DNA of 64,000 nucleotides from Bacillus fungorum (GTDB lineage Bacteria; Bacillota; Bacilli; Bacillales; Bacillaceae_G). Both the position numbers and the translations under genes were made by a program. Positions 8,509-16,616 of the stretch are shown here, one piece after another (within the stretch, counting starts at the first letter, position 1; every line of letters begins with the position of its first letter). Location of the stretch: NCBI RefSeq assembly GCF_002746455.1, contig NZ_NWUW01000014.1, positions 1 to 64,000 on the forward strand, written 5' to 3'. The notes under the pieces were generated by a model. It saw only the letters and a list, made by a program, of their open reading frames with translations, ran no database searches and was not told the DNA's origin.

Positions 8509-9306
8509 ATGTCTATTACATTAATCTTTATTATGGCCTTTACAATTATTATTCACGCAGTCGAAACAAGTTCTTATAGTATTCGATTAGCAGGGGTTCG
8601 TTTGAAAAAGATTGCCGTTGCTTTATCTGTCGTAGGAATGGTATTACTCATTTCAAGAACATCAAACTTACTACAAGCCTTTTTAATCGGTGGTATTGTC
8701 GATGAAGCAAAACTAGATTCTACTATTAATTTAGAGTATATTATACGACTTGTACTATTATCGGCTTCTATCGGTACATTACTTGCGATTATACTGTATC
8801 CAACTTTGACAAAACTATTTGGATACGTCATTCAAAACTTTGAAACAGACGGCTCTTTCATTCGAATGATGAAAACGAATAACATTCAAAAATTAAAGTA
8901 CACAAAAAAATATGTACGCTTTCCAAGATTTGAAATGATTCATAGATTGCGTATCGGTGGTATCCCAAAGCGTATTATGCTTATTAACATGTTTGCTACT
9001 GCTATTTATACAGCAGGGGTACTTTCTGCCCTATACGCTTCTTTTCTAAATCCAGACTATGCAACAAACGCAAGTACAGCTTCTGGTCTTGTAAATGGTT
9101 TTGCTACAATTTTATTAACCGTACTACTCGATCCACGCATCGCTCTTTTAACAGAACGTGCTTTACAATCAGAGAATGGTGCTGAATCTATGAGTAAAAT
9201 GTACGGTTGGCTAATGATTTCTAGACTTTTCGGTACATTATTAGCACAACTACTATTTGTACCAGGGGCTTACTGGATTTTATGGATTATTGAACTAATG
9301 CATTAA
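8509..9306 (+). CDS. amj: Lipid II flippase Amj family protein
   Basis: This 265-residue polytopic membrane protein has about 6-8 hydrophobic segments. Its N-terminus (IIHAVETSSYSIRLAGVR, then ISRTSNLLQAFLIGG) matches the DUF2837/Amj family. In B. subtilis Amj (YdaH) is an alternate flippase that moves lipid II to the outer face of the membrane and can replace MurJ. The start is ATG 8509 with GGTGA upstream; the GTG at 8500 overlaps that site. The next gene follows after about 24 bp in the same direction, possibly in one transcript. Confidence 0.85.
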   Translation: MSITLIFIMAFTIIIHAVETSSYSIRLAGVRLKKIAVALSVVGMVLLISRTSNLLQAFLIGGIVDEAKLDSTINLEYIIRLVLLSASIGTLLAIILYPTLTKLFGYVIQNFETDGSFIRMMKTNNIQKLKYTKKYVRFPRFEMIHRLRIGGIPKRIMLINMFATAIYTAGVLSALYASFLNPDYATNASTASGLVNGFATILLTVLLDPRIALLTERALQSENGAESMSKMYGWLMISRLFGTLLAQLLFVPGAYWILWIIELMH

Positions 9307-9330
9307 TTTACTAGAAAGGTGAGTTTATCA

Positions 9331-9906
9331 ATGAAGATACAAACAGAGCAAGATATAATTTTCCTAATAGAAAACGACGAATGGATGATGAATGTATTAC
9401 AAATGGTGAAATCATTAGAACTACCTGATTGGTGGATTTGTGCCGGATTTGTTCGTTCTAAAATTTGGGATAATTTACATAACTACGAAATAAGAACAAC
9501 TACACCAGACGTTGATGTCATTTATTTTGATCCTTTTCGTAAAGATGAGGTATACGAACAATCATTAGAAAAGAAACTGATAAATTTGGATGCCTCTATA
9601 CCTTGGTCAGTAAAGAATCAAGCTCGTATGCATGTAGTGAATAATATGCCTCCCTATTCCTCTTCTATCGATGCTATTTCTAAATTTCCTGAAACAGCAA
9701 CGGCTTTAGGGGTTACATTAAACGAAAAAAACAATGTTATATTAACAGCGCCTTGCGGTATTGAAGATGTTCTTTCATTACAAGTGAGACCAACAGCTCA
9801 TTTTCTCGAATCAAAAGGACGCATACATATGTACAAAAACAGAGTTATTAAAAAGAATTGGCAAAGTAAATGGCCTAACATAACAATCACATATCCAGAA
9901 ATATAG
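9331..9906 (+). CDS. DUF925-type nucleotidyltransferase family protein
   Basis: This 191-residue cytosolic protein has WWICAGFVRSKIWDNLH followed by TPDVDVIYFDPFR, the pattern of the DUF925/nucleotidyltransferase-like family (a glycine-containing loop and paired acidic residues, DVDVIYFD). The substrate and biological role are unknown. The start is ATG 9331 with GAAAGGTGAG upstream; the GTG at 9319 is inside that site. It is followed immediately by a terminator. Confidence 0.75.
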   Translation: MKIQTEQDIIFLIENDEWMMNVLQMVKSLELPDWWICAGFVRSKIWDNLHNYEIRTTTPDVDVIYFDPFRKDEVYEQSLEKKLINLDASIPWSVKNQARMHVVNNMPPYSSSIDAISKFPETATALGVTLNEKNNVILTAPCGIEDVLSLQVRPTAHFLESKGRIHMYKNRVIKKNWQSKWPNITITYPEI

Positions 9907-9941
9907 AAAGGGTGCTTCTCATTTATAGAAGCACCCTTTTC
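9907..9941. terminator. Bidirectional intrinsic terminator
   Basis: GAAAGGGTGCTTCT pairs with AGAAGCACCCTTTTC between two convergent genes, overlapping the end of the alpha/beta hydrolase gene. Confidence 0.85.
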
Positions 9942-9942
9942 T

Positions 9943-10848
9943 TCATTTCAAAAAATGCATGACTGTTTCTGCAAATCTATCTGCTTCCTCATAATGAGGT
10001 GAATGACCGCTCTCTTCAAATGTGATATATTTTCCGTTTCGAGCATCTTTATTAAATGTTTCAATTTGTTTTTCACACGTTACTACATCATGTTTTCCTA
10101 CAATTAATAACATTGGATTTTGTACATCTTTTATTTTAGATAATAATGATGTATGACATGCTCCCTCTAATTTTAATCTATCAAAGTGAATTTTGGAGCG
10201 ATTTGAAAATACTTCCCACTCTTCATCACTATATAAACTTTCGTCTGTTTCATCTTCCTTATAATTGTAAATCTCCATTCTTTTTTCTTCTAATTCAGCG
10301 CTTAATATTATATAAGCTTCTAACAACTCTTCTGAACTAGCATTACTAGATAAATAAGCGAGACATTCTTCTAGCGCTAATTCTTTTCCATACTTTTTTA
10401 ATAAATCCCCTGTCTTTTCTAACAAAGCCCTACTTGTTAATGCAAAATCGAAAGTTGGTCCTTCAAATATTATTTTCTCTATTGAACTTGGATATTTTGA
10501 TGCATATAACAATGCTAAATATCCACCGAAAGAATGTCCAATTACAGACCACTTCTCAATTTGTAATACTTTTTTTAGTTCCTCACAGTCTTCAATCAAA
10601 TCCTTTAATCCAAAAGCTTCGTCTTCAGTAATTTCTTCTGAGCGACAAACACCTCTTTGATCTATCATAATTACATATAAAGAATCTTTTAAACGTTCCG
10701 CTTGATGAAATGAAAAGTCATAGCAACTTTCTCCTGGTCCACCATGCAAATATAGGACTGGTTTATTTTTAGGATTTCCATGCGTTTCAACATATAGCTT
10801 TTTCCCTCTAATATTCATGTATTCCCCTGTTTCTATCCAATTCGCCAT
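9943..10848 (-). CDS. Alpha/beta hydrolase, proline-iminopeptidase-like
   Basis: This 301-residue serine hydrolase has the oxyanion loop YLHGGPGES, the nucleophile elbow GHSFGGYL (Ser near residue 105), an acidic residue in GKHDVVT and the catalytic His in EESGHSPHYEE. The HGGPG motif and DQRGVCRSE segment place it among proline iminopeptidase/tricorn-interacting-factor-type hydrolases. The substrate may be a peptide or an ester. The start is ATG 10848 with GAAGGTG upstream. It starts about 45 bp after the NSS transporter gene with no clear terminator between, so it may share the T-box-controlled transcript. Confidence 0.82.
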   Translation of the reverse strand: MANWIETGEYMNIRGKKLYVETHGNPKNKPVLYLHGGPGESCYDFSFHQAERLKDSLYVIMIDQRGVCRSEEITEDEAFGLKDLIEDCEELKKVLQIEKWSVIGHSFGGYLALLYASKYPSSIEKIIFEGPTFDFALTSRALLEKTGDLLKKYGKELALEECLAYLSSNASSEELLEAYIILSAELEEKRMEIYNYKEDETDESLYSDEEWEVFSNRSKIHFDRLKLEGACHTSLLSKIKDVQNPMLLIVGKHDVVTCEKQIETFNKDARNGKYITFEESGHSPHYEEADRFAETVMHFLK

Positions 10849-10893
10849 AAAAATCAGCACCTTCTTTTTTACTGAACATTATAACATTTATTG

Positions 10894-12234
10894 TTAAATA
10901 ATCCCTATTACATTTAAAAAGACGATGATTATTGCAAGTGGCGCTACAAATCGAAGTAAAAATGCCCAACATGTAAATACTTTCTTTCCATAATTTCCAC
11001 CTACAAAAAATTCTGCTTCTAGCACCTTCTTTTCCATTTTGAATGAAACGAAAATACTAATAAATAGTGCTCCAAGTGGCATTAATATATTACTAGATAA
11101 GAAGTCTACAGCATCAAAAATATTTTTTCCAAAAATCGAAATATCACTCCATACTCCAAATGATAACGCGGATGGTATACCTACTAAGAAAATGCAGAAA
11201 CCGATCATCCATGATAATTTTGTTCTTCTTTCTTGTTCCCCATTTGCTAATGCTGAAACAACTGTCTCTAGTAGAGAAAATGCCGATGTTAATGTCGCAA
11301 ATGTAAATAGTGCAAGGAATACTGTTAAGAAAAACCCACCAAATGGAATTTGACTAAATACTGATGGTAATACAATAAATAGTAATCCGGGCCCTTCTGT
11401 TGGCTCCATTCCTAATGAAAATACGGCCGGAAAAATAGCAAGACCTGCAAATAAAGAAACGAATAAATTCAGTCCAACAATTGTTATTGCTGATTTTGGT
11501 AAACTTTCTTTTTTATTCAAATAGGAACTATACGTGACCATAATCGAAATACCGATACTAATCGCAAAGAATGATTGTCCCATTGCGAACAAAATACTTT
11601 CTGAAGTAATCTTTGAGAAATCTGGTTGTAAGAAAAATTTCACACCTTTCATTGCATTATCCAGTGTTAGTGAGCGAACAATAAGAGCCACAAATAAAAC
11701 GAACAACGCTGGCAACATATATTTACTTGCTTTTTCAATTCCGTTTTGTACACCTTTTGATACAACCCAAATCGTAATGAACATAAAAGCGAAATGTCCC
11801 ATAATCGCCCAAGTGGGATTTCCAATTGTTTCAGTAAATAATGAACCGTAATTTTGTCCTGGAGTAATAAGTTGTCCCGTTACTCCTCTGAATAAATAAA
11901 TGAATACCCATCCACCTACAACACTATAAAACGAAAGTAATATAAAACACGTTCCAACGCCAAGGCGTCCAATCCAATGCCACCCTGTATTTGGTGCAAT
12001 ACTTTTAAATGCTCCAACTGCTTGTTTCTGCGTACTGCGTCCAATCATAAATTCAGCTATAAGTAGTGGTAGTCCAATTAATACAGTAAATAATATAAAG
12101 ATTAAAAAGAATGCTCCTCCCCCGCTCTTTCCAGCGATATAAGGAAACTTCCATATTGCGCCAAGTCCAATTGCCGATCCTGCTGCAGCCATTATAAAAC
12201 CTAATTTCGAAGTCCATTGCTCCGTCTGTTTCAT
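10894..12234 (-). CDS. Sodium-dependent amino acid transporter (NSS/SNF family)
   Basis: This 446-residue LeuT-fold transporter has about 11-12 membrane segments. The N-terminal sequence [20 protein letters not shown] carries the unwound TM1 sodium and substrate site conserved in the family. NSS proteins import amino acids with Na+. The strong AGGAGG ribosome binding site sets ATG 12234. A T-box leader upstream (12326-12590) ties expression to the charging of one tRNA; its specifier reads best as CUC, which would make leucine the sensed amino acid. No MetS-type small subunit gene was seen downstream. Confidence 0.88.
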   Translation of the reverse strand: MKQTEQWTSKLGFIMAAAGSAIGLGAIWKFPYIAGKSGGGAFFLIFILFTVLIGLPLLIAEFMIGRSTQKQAVGAFKSIAPNTGWHWIGRLGVGTCFILLSFYSVVGGWVFIYLFRGVTGQLITPGQNYGSLFTETIGNPTWAIMGHFAFMFITIWVVSKGVQNGIEKASKYMLPALFVLFVALIVRSLTLDNAMKGVKFFLQPDFSKITSESILFAMGQSFFAISIGISIMVTYSSYLNKKESLPKSAITIVGLNLFVSLFAGLAIFPAVFSLGMEPTEGPGLLFIVLPSVFSQIPFGGFFLTVFLALFTFATLTSAFSLLETVVSALANGEQERRTKLSWMIGFCIFLVGIPSALSFGVWSDISIFGKNIFDAVDFLSSNILMPLGALFISIFVSFKMEKKVLEAEFFVGGNYGKKVFTCWAFLLRFVAPLAIIIVFLNVIGII

Positions 12235-12235
12235 C

Positions 12236-12295
12236 TTATTTTCCTCCTAATAAAATCGTTTTATATAAATGAATAAATTTTATAAACCAATCCAA
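12236..12295 (-). CDS. Possible 19-codon leader ORF ahead of the NSS transporter
   Basis: Between the T-box terminator and the transporter start, GGAGGG lies 5 bases upstream of TTG 12295. The frame reads [19 protein letters not shown] and stops at TAA 12238-12236, one base before the transporter ATG. Its last codons are the transporter's own AGGAGG ribosome binding site, so translation of one would affect the other. The TTG start and short length mean it could be chance. Confidence 0.3.
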   Translation of the reverse strand: MDWFIKFIHLYKTILLGGK

Positions 12296-12325
12296 ATAAA
12301 CCCTCCATTTCTTTTTCTATAAAAT

Positions 12326-12590
12326 AAAAAAATGGCCCAACGTCTCTATATAAAGAGACGCTAAGCCATTTACTTAACGCGGTACCACCCTTATTGATTC
12401 CATTATGAATCCACCTTAGTAGTAATCGTTTGATTACAAACCTAATATCGAAGGTTAACCGTTAAGATTTACTAAGAATGTGATTCCGTTCCACCTTACT
12501 GCTCCTAGGCGAGTTCAGGATGTCATTTGACTATGTCACACCAACCCATAGCTCTCTGTACAAATATACGACCTTACTACTCCTATTCAA
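12326..12590 (-). promoter_or_regulatory. T-box riboswitch leader of the NSS transporter gene
   Basis: On the minus strand the conserved AGGGTGGTACCGCG T-box (12377-12391) is followed by a terminator hairpin (12326-12372) with a T run. The upstream AG-bulge sequence AGAGAGC and GGTTGG mark Stem I. The specifier side reads TGAACTCGCC. By alignment to the helix that closes the loop, CUC (12513-12511, Leu) precedes the conserved purine. A reading of UCG is possible if counted from the GAA. Uncharged tRNA would stabilise the antiterminator and allow transport of the missing amino acid. Confidence 0.9.
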
Positions 12591-12599
12591 CACATTTTA

Positions 12600-12861
12600 A
12601 TATTTAGAATATATTTTCTTTTGAAATTAATATGAAGTATATCGGTTATATTTGTAACTGTCAAGGGATATATTATTTTTTGTCGAAAAGGATTATTTCG
12701 GCCCTGTTTTATTTTTTTACTATCGTTATTTTAGCTGTATATATGATATTACCTGGAATGCAAAATGCATTGGTTCATATTGCTAACTCACTTTTACTAA
12801 GTTCATTAGCAAAAGAAAGAATCACTATTTCCCATTTTCAAACCAACTATAAAAGAGCATT
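12600..12861. other. Intergenic DNA between the AspRS terminator and the T-box leader
   Basis: This AT-rich stretch should contain the promoter of the T-box transcript (minus strand) near 12600-12640. An open frame on the plus strand (from 12632) runs through it into the AspRS gene in antisense, but lacks a ribosome binding site and recognisable sequence. Nothing else was seen. Confidence 0.4.
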
Positions 12862-12899
12862 AAAAAAGAATCTTCGCGATTATCGCGAAGATTCTTTTT
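12862..12899 (-). terminator. Intrinsic terminator of the AspRS gene
   Basis: AGAATCTTCGCGA pairs with TCGCGAAGATTCT and a T run follows on the minus strand. The stop codon lies at the base of the hairpin. Confidence 0.85.
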
Positions 12900-14196
12900 A
12901 CGGTATAAGCCGAGTACAATCTCTCGGAAAAGCACTCGCCTCTCGTACGTTTGTTAATTCTAAAAGTTTATATACAACCCTTTCTAACCCAATTCCAAAA
13001 CCGCCATGCGGGGGACAACCGTATCGGAATGTATTTAAATAAGATTGAAATTTATCTAGATGTAATCCTTTTTCTTTAAAAGAAGCAAGTAACATTTCAT
13101 AATTATGAATTCGCTGTGCTCCTGATGTTATTTCTAATCCTTTATATAGTAAGTCGAACGAATCAGTAATAGCTGAATTCTCGTTATTCGGCATCGTATA
13201 CATCGGTCTCGCTTCTTTCGGATAATGTGTAATAAAAACAAATTCACTATTATGTGTTTCCTTCACATATTTCCCTAGTAACTTTTCACCTTCTGTATCT
13301 AAATCCCCAATCGGTGATTCTTTCCGATACTTATTTTTCAAAATTTCTTGCGCTTCTAACAATGTAATTTTAGGTATTTCTGTAATAACAGGCACTTCTA
13401 TTTGTAATAGTTGTAGTTCTTTTTCACAGTTTTTTGCTACTTGTTGAAACATATATCGTAAAACATCCGTTTCTAATTGCATCACTTCATGAAAATCATG
13501 AATAAAGCCAATTTCTACGTCTAAAGATATATATTCATTTAAATGACGGGAAGAATTGTGATGTTCCGCTCTGTAAACAGGTGCAATTTCAAAAACACGT
13601 TCTAATCCTCCCGCTACCATCATTTGCTTATAAAACTGTGGTGATTGTGCTAAATAAGCTTCTTTTTGGAAGTATGGCAACTTAAAAACATTCGCTCCTC
13701 CTTCTGCCCCTTGCGAAACAATTTTCGGAGTAAATATACGTGTGAAATCGTTCTCTATAAGAAATTCACTAAAGCTCTGAACGAGTGTAGATTTCACTTT
13801 AAATATCGCCGTGGTTCTCTCATGTCTTAATGATAATACCCGCTCATTAAGTATTTGATCTAGGCCAACTTGTAACTTCTTTTTATTTATTTCAAATGGA
13901 AGTTGTTCTGCGCCATTTAATATTTTCACTTCGTGAGCAAGCACTTCAACCCCTAATTCTGTTTTCGAAGTCTCTACTATTTGACCTATGACTTGAACGA
14001 CACTTTCCACATCCACTTTATATCCAGCTAACTCATTTTCTAATACACATTGAATAACTCCCGATCGATCCCTTATTAATAAAAAACTAACATTACCTAG
14101 ATGACGAATCTTTTTTACCCATCCTTGAAGTAATACAACCTTTCCACTTTGCTTCGTACATTCTTTTGTGAGTGAACGCTTCATTATTTGATCCAT
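12898..14196 (-). CDS. Archaeal-type aspartyl-tRNA synthetase, probably non-discriminating (Asp/Asn)
   Basis: This 432-residue class IIb synthetase has an N-terminal OB-fold anticodon domain (LLQGWVKKIRHLG...FLLIRDRSG), motif 2 around VYRAEHHNSSRHLNEYISLD and motif 3 GFGIGLERVV. It lacks the large bacterial GAD insertion, so it is the short archaeal/AspRS2 type. Such enzymes often charge both tRNA-Asp and tRNA-Asn with aspartate, the latter being amidated by GatCAB; the relaxed specificity here is inferred. The start is ATG 14196 with GGAGGG 8 bases upstream; a TTG at 14211 overlaps that site. It is controlled by a T-box leader and preceded by an unusual Asp/Asn-codon ORF. Confidence 0.88.
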   Translation of the reverse strand: MDQIMKRSLTKECTKQSGKVVLLQGWVKKIRHLGNVSFLLIRDRSGVIQCVLENELAGYKVDVESVVQVIGQIVETSKTELGVEVLAHEVKILNGAEQLPFEINKKKLQVGLDQILNERVLSLRHERTTAIFKVKSTLVQSFSEFLIENDFTRIFTPKIVSQGAEGGANVFKLPYFQKEAYLAQSPQFYKQMMVAGGLERVFEIAPVYRAEHHNSSRHLNEYISLDVEIGFIHDFHEVMQLETDVLRYMFQQVAKNCEKELQLLQIEVPVITEIPKITLLEAQEILKNKYRKESPIGDLDTEGEKLLGKYVKETHNSEFVFITHYPKEARPMYTMPNNENSAITDSFDLLYKGLEITSGAQRIHNYEMLLASFKEKGLHLDKFQSYLNTFRYGCPPHGGFGIGLERVVYKLLELTNVREASAFPRDCTRLIP

Positions 14197-14257
14197 TACA
14201 TTTCCCTCCAATAATTTTATATTTATTTACGTTATTGTTGTCATCGTCATCATCCAC
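14093..14257 (-). CDS. Candidate Asp/Asn-codon leader ORF overlapping the AspRS gene
   Basis: Just after the T-box terminator, the sequence AAGGAGGTGA (complementary to the 16S rRNA end over ten bases) lies with 9-base spacing ahead of GTG 14257. The frame begins MDDDDDNNNVNKYK: five Asp codons (14254-14240) and three Asn codons (14239-14231) in a row. It runs 54 codons to TAA at 14095-14093, ending inside the AspRS gene in another frame. The residues match exactly the two amino acids served by a non-discriminating AspRS. A second possible frame on the same DNA (ATG 14253 to TAA 14227) reads MMTMTTIT but has 13-base spacing. Expression is unproven. Confidence 0.45.
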   Translation of the reverse strand: MDDDDDNNNVNKYKIIGGKCNGSNNEAFTHKRMYEAKWKGCITSRMGKKDSSSR

Positions 14258-14285
14258 GGTCACTCACCTCCTTTCAAAGAATACA

Positions 14286-14510
14286 AAAATCCGCCCCTAT
14301 AAATAGGGACGGATTTTCCCGCGGTACCACCCAAATTGTCATAATGACCATCTTAGTCCTGATAACGGTAGGTACCGTTTGCTTTTACTAATTATCACGT
14401 TCAAAGCAACACTCACAGGTGTCTTTCCATCATGCGGTATCGCAATCTTCTCAGCAACCGATTGCTCTCTGTAGACCTTTGCATCATGTACTTTTCCTGA
14501 TCATCACTTT
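14286..14510 (-). promoter_or_regulatory. T-box riboswitch leader of the AspRS gene (specifier GAC, Asp)
   Basis: The T-box TGGGTGGTACCGCGG (14319-14333) precedes a strong terminator hairpin (14286-14317, ATCCGTCCC/GGGGCGGAT with T run). Stem I shows AGAGAGCAATCGGTTGC and the specifier loop GGAAAGACACC. GAC (14423-14421, Asp) is placed by the pattern GAA-N-codon-A, with closing pairs CAGG/CCTG. Uncharged tRNA-Asp would promote readthrough. Confidence 0.92.
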
Positions 14511-14579
14511 TTATATTTACAGAGTATTCTATCTCTTCACTCTATAAAATGCAAGCACTTTTAAATATATTTTGATTTT

Positions 14580-15947
14580 TCACATCCAGTTTTGTACAAT
14601 CTCCTCTAAAGCCATTCCACGTGAACCTTTCAATAAAACAACATCCTTTTTCGTTATAACTTTCAATACTTCCTCTGCTATCTTGGCTTTATTATCAAAT
14701 GACTGTACTTTTCCTGTATGATAGTTCTTTCTTGCTTCTTCCGCTACAATTTCAGCTAACTCTCCATAAGTAAATACATATTGAATGCTCTCTTCATTTA
14801 ACATTTTACCAATTTCTCCATGATATGTTTCAGCTTTCTTCCCTAACTCCAACATATCCCCAATCACTATAATTTTTTTCTTATAGGCATTTAATTTCAC
14901 TAACGTCTCAATTGCAGCCTTCATGGAAGAAGGACTAGCATTCCATGCATCGTTAATAATGGTGAAACCTGTTTTAGCAGTTAGAAACTGAAAACGCATA
15001 TTAGTAATATTTATTTGCTGCATCGATTCTTGTATTTTTTCCGTAGAGACATTATAAAATCGTCCTACAGCTATTCCAATGATCGCATTTAAAATATTAT
15101 GCTTTCCATGTAAAGGAACATCATACTGCACTTTTGTTGAACCATTTAATTTAAAGTGAACACCATATTCATCTAATTGTACATTATTGGGATACAAATC
15201 GTTTGTGTCTTTTTCACCAAACGATTTACATTTTATATCTAGCATATTATTATTTCGGGAAAGCAATGGCTCATCACCATTATATAAAAACAGTCCATCG
15301 TCTTTTAATCCTTCTACAATTTCCAATTTAGCCTTAGCAATCTCTTCTCCAGATCCAAGCGTTTCTAAATGAGACTGTCCAATCATTGTAATGATCGCTA
15401 CATCTGGCTGTGCTATTCGTGATAGATTTCGAATTTGTCCTTTTTCACTCATTCCCATTTCAAGTATTAAAAACTCTGTATCTTGTTTCATTTCTAAAAT
15501 CGTTAGTGGTAAACCAATTTGACTGTTTAAATTACCCTTCGTTTTATGCACTCTATAAGTTGAACTTAAAACGCCTCCTATTATATCTTTCACTGTTGTC
15601 TTTCCATTACTACCTGTAATACCGATTACTTTTACATTTATCTCTCTTCGATAAAATTGTGCCAATTGTTGCAAAGCAAACAAAGTGTCATCTACAAATA
15701 TAATTGGAATCCCTTTTGGCGGAGTACCGTAAGACTTTTTCCATAAGGAAGCGATAGCTCCATTATCCATTGCCTCTTTCACATACTCATGCCCATCTTT
15801 CACCCTAATGATTGGAACGAATAAATTTCCTTCTTTAATGTTTTTGGAATCTATACAGACACCATGTATTTCTATATGATAAAACGATTCTTTTAGTCCT
15901 TCTCCATTTACTACTTCTTCAAGTTTTTTCAAATTCATTTGAATCAA
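14580..15947 (-). CDS. murF: UDP-N-acetylmuramoyl-tripeptide:D-Ala-D-Ala ligase (MurF), unlinked copy
   Basis: This 455-residue Mur ligase has an N-terminal MurF domain (GVCIDSKNIKEGNLFVPI), the ATP P-loop GITGSNGKTTVKD (about residues 107-119), the central MGMSEKGQI and LHGKHNILNA motifs, and the C-terminal INDAWNASPSSM. It adds D-Ala-D-Ala to the UDP-MurNAc-tripeptide in the cytosol. It stands alone, not beside ddl or other cell-wall genes, so it is probably an additional copy, which this window cannot confirm. AAGGTGA is five bases from TTG 15947, so a TTG start is favoured over ATG 15938. Confidence 0.88.
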   Translation of the reverse strand: MIQMNLKKLEEVVNGEGLKESFYHIEIHGVCIDSKNIKEGNLFVPIIRVKDGHEYVKEAMDNGAIASLWKKSYGTPPKGIPIIFVDDTLFALQQLAQFYRREINVKVIGITGSNGKTTVKDIIGGVLSSTYRVHKTKGNLNSQIGLPLTILEMKQDTEFLILEMGMSEKGQIRNLSRIAQPDVAIITMIGQSHLETLGSGEEIAKAKLEIVEGLKDDGLFLYNGDEPLLSRNNNMLDIKCKSFGEKDTNDLYPNNVQLDEYGVHFKLNGSTKVQYDVPLHGKHNILNAIIGIAVGRFYNVSTEKIQESMQQINITNMRFQFLTAKTGFTIINDAWNASPSSMKAAIETLVKLNAYKKKIIVIGDMLELGKKAETYHGEIGKMLNEESIQYVFTYGELAEIVAEEARKNYHTGKVQSFDNKAKIAEEVLKVITKKDVVLLKGSRGMALEEIVQNWM

Positions 15948-16029
15948 AGTATCACCTTATTTCCATTTAATTACATATTATCAATTTTAATTACGCATAT
16001 TAATAAAAATTTTACAGCGAGGTGTTTAT

Positions 16030-16509
16030 ATGAAAAAAGCGATTAGTTTCTTTCTTCTTTTGTTATGCCTAATTGTAGTAAATGAAACGTACGCCTATTC
16101 ACCAAAATCTTTACCAATCTCCCAAAACTCTGATCAATGGCAAGTGAATATTGATGAACCCAAAAAAATAAGCAAAAATATGCTTCAAGCTAAAAAAGAT
16201 GAATTTCAAACCTATCAATTTTCAGTAAAAAATGTTGGAAACAGTGAAGTATATAACGTACAAGTCGAAGTCTTTCGTAATGAACCAAATACGAAAACAA
16301 AACACGAACTCTTTTCACGAAAAGAAAGTCGTCTCGCAAGCGGGAAAACCGGATTTAAACATGCTAATTTCCCTGTTTCTACAAAAGCAAATGAGGTTGA
16401 TGTAATCATTACTTGGCAAGAACACCCTTTCCGCTCCATGAGAAACGGTCAAAAAGTTGAGTCTAGAAAATTTAAAGAGCATTTTGTTTTTAAAGACGAG
16501 AAAAAATAA
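16030..16509 (+). CDS. Secreted protein of unknown function
   Basis: The 159-residue product has a clear signal peptide (MKKAISFFLLLLCLIVVNE, likely cleaved after TYA near residue 22). A basic, mostly beta-rich region follows, with an SVKNVGNSEVYNVQVEVF segment that resembles an Ig-like or CARDB-type strand pattern. No catalytic motif or anchor was found. The ribosome binding site is GCGAGGTG, at the proper distance from ATG 16030. It is transcribed divergently from murF. The function is not recognised. Confidence 0.7.
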   Translation: MKKAISFFLLLLCLIVVNETYAYSPKSLPISQNSDQWQVNIDEPKKISKNMLQAKKDEFQTYQFSVKNVGNSEVYNVQVEVFRNEPNTKTKHELFSRKESRLASGKTGFKHANFPVSTKANEVDVIITWQEHPFRSMRNGQKVESRKFKEHFVFKDEKK

Positions 16510-16578
16510 ATGGATGCGGATAAATTCACATTATCATCCATATAGCTTATTTTACTAGTACCAGTACTTAAGCAAATG

Positions 16579-16614
16579 TAAAAAGTCGTGGTTTATAAAC
16601 GCCACGACTTTTTA
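16579..16614. terminator. Bidirectional intrinsic terminator
   Basis: AAAAAGTCGTGG pairs with CCACGACTTTTT between the secreted-protein gene and the convergent metalloprotease gene. Confidence 0.85.
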
Positions 16615-16616
16615 TA

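Noticed and set aside
12632-13042. 136-codon open frame on the plus strand in the AspRS/NSS intergenic region
   Set aside because: No ribosome binding site at the ATG, it runs antisense into the AspRS gene and through its terminator, and its composition is unlike its neighbours.
14227-14253. Thr-rich leader reading MMTMTTIT (ATG 14253)
   Set aside because: Kept only as an alternative: its spacing from the Shine-Dalgarno sequence is 13 bases, against 9 for the GTG of the Asp/Asn frame, and Thr has no link to AspRS.
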